Shown here one piece after another: positions 63,345 to 64,000 of a stretch of 64,000 nucleotides of DNA. Numbering within the stretch: position 1 is the stretch's first letter; each line of letters begins with the position of its first letter. The notes beneath the pieces are model-generated. The model worked only from the letters and a program-made list of their open reading frames with translations. It ran no database searches and was not told where the DNA came from. The stretch is from Tateyamaria omphalii (GTDB lineage: Bacteria > Pseudomonadota > Alphaproteobacteria > Rhodobacterales > Rhodobacteraceae). The position numbers were made by a program, and so were the translations under genes. Where the stretch lies: NCBI RefSeq assembly GCF_014651375.1, contig NZ_BMWT01000002.1, positions 439,477-503,476 on the forward strand, given 5' to 3'.

Positions 63345-64000
63345 ATGCCCCACACCACCGCCGTCATCGGCCTTGGCTCTATGGGCTACGGCATTGCGCA
63401 ATCCTGCCTTGCCGCCGGGCATACCACACACGGCTTCGACATTGCCCCGGCACAAGTCGAACGGTTCCGTGCAGAAGGCGGCGCTGTTGGGGAACTCACC
63501 GAAATCGCGGACACGCTCGATGCCGTCATTGTGGTTGTCCTCAACGCAGCCCAAACCGAAGCGGTCCTGTTCAGAGAGGCCGGGATCGTGCCGCACTTGA
63601 AACCTGGTACTGTCGTGATGGCGTGCGCAACAGTCCCGCCCGACTTCGCAAAAGACATGGAAGCGCGCTGCAACGCGCACAACATCCACTACCTCGACGC
63701 ACCGATCTCGGGCGGGTCTGTGAAGGCCGCGCAAGGTGCGCTTTCCATCATGGCATCTGGCACAGCGGATGCCTTTACAGCCGCGAAACCCATCCTTGAG
63801 GCAACTGCGGAAACCGTCTTTGAACTGGGGGATCATGCAGGCCCCGGCTCGGCCATGAAAGCTGTCAACCAATTGCTGGCGGGCGTCCACATCGCCACGA
63901 TGGCCGAGGCGCTGACATTTGGCATGACCCAAGGGGTTACTCCCGAACAGTTTGTCGAGGTGATCTCGAAATGCGCAGGCTCCAGCTGGATGTTGGAAAA
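63345..64000 (+). CDS. NAD-dependent 3-hydroxyacid dehydrogenase (HIBADH/threonate dehydrogenase-like), 3' truncated
   Basis: The gene runs off the window; about 218 residues are visible from ATG 63345 (GGAG upstream). N-terminal Rossmann domain: TTAVIGLGSMGYGIAQSCL; DAPISGGSVKAAQGALSIMA (substrate loop); GSAMKAVNQLLAG with the catalytic Lys; then SKCAGSSWMLEN. The GSSWM(F/L)EN ending resembles L-threonate dehydrogenase (LtnD) more than classical 3-hydroxyisobutyrate dehydrogenase, but this is a family-level guess. Confidence 0.88.
   Translation, partial: MPHTTAVIGLGSMGYGIAQSCLAAGHTTHGFDIAPAQVERFRAEGGAVGELTEIADTLDAVIVVVLNAAQTEAVLFREAGIVPHLKPGTVVMACATVPPDFAKDMEARCNAHNIHYLDAPISGGSVKAAQGALSIMASGTADAFTAAKPILEATAETVFELGDHAGPGSAMKAVNQLLAGVHIATMAEALTFGMTQGVTPEQFVEVISKCAGSSWMLE

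Overview
The window looks like a chromosomal segment of a marine-type alphaproteobacterium, probably of the Roseobacter group (Rhodobacteraceae). The evidence is a ccmI-ruvX-DUF1289 edge, a TRAP transporter, a UgpBAEC importer, an IorAB-type molybdenum hydroxylase, an RTX exoprotein and alphaproteobacterial exopolysaccharide genes. No rRNA, tRNA, CRISPR array, transposase or phage gene was seen.

Layout. 1-3630 is housekeeping: the ccmI 3' end, ruvX, a DUF1289 gene, an unidentified gene, a TauE/SafE exporter and a DusA-type tRNA-dihydrouridine synthase. 3838-7689 encodes a 1283-residue secreted protein that joins an SGNH-hydrolase-like domain, a cadherin-like domain, a glycosidase-like domain and RTX repeats. 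About 1 kb without genes follows (7690-8730). It carries two TTAA-N7-TTAA motifs, which match the CtrA box, just before the exopolysaccharide locus.

8731-43165 is one large polysaccharide locus. It has an ExoY-like initiating transferase, a Wza-like export protein, an outer-membrane beta-barrel protein, a GumC/Wzz-like chain-length protein and a CpsD-like partner with a broken Walker A motif. It also has glycosyltransferases of the GT2, GT4, WecG and StrF-like types, sugar oxidoreductases (one a Gfo/Idh-SDR fusion), an AT3 acyltransferase, a Wzy-like polymerase and a Wzx-like flippase.

Inside this locus lies a tight same-strand operon (25297-40866). It encodes a one-module type I PKS (KS-AT-KR-DH-ACP-TE), a GT2, an NRPS-like enzyme (formyltransferase, condensation remnant, adenylation domain split by a luciferase-like monooxygenase, PCP), a phosphopantetheinyl transferase, two SGNH-like proteins and another GT2. 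One of these SGNH proteins is a close relative of the N-terminal domain of the RTX exoprotein. My inference is that the locus makes a polysaccharide or glycolipid decorated with a polyketide acyl group and/or an N-formylated, possibly oxidised glycine unit, and that the RTX protein trims or remodels that same polymer. This is the strongest candidate for an undescribed system in the window.

43685-64000 is catabolic and transport DNA: a TRAP transporter, acetyl-CoA synthetase, and an AraC regulator convergent with a three-gene operon (Tm-1-like protein, CoA transferase, FAD monooxygenase). A LacI regulator is divergent from ugpBAEC plus an EEP-family phosphodiesterase, followed by a two-subunit molybdenum hydroxylase and a truncated 3-hydroxyacid dehydrogenase. 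Several operons here have strong intercistronic hairpins after the substrate-binding-protein gene, as expected when the binding protein is made in excess.
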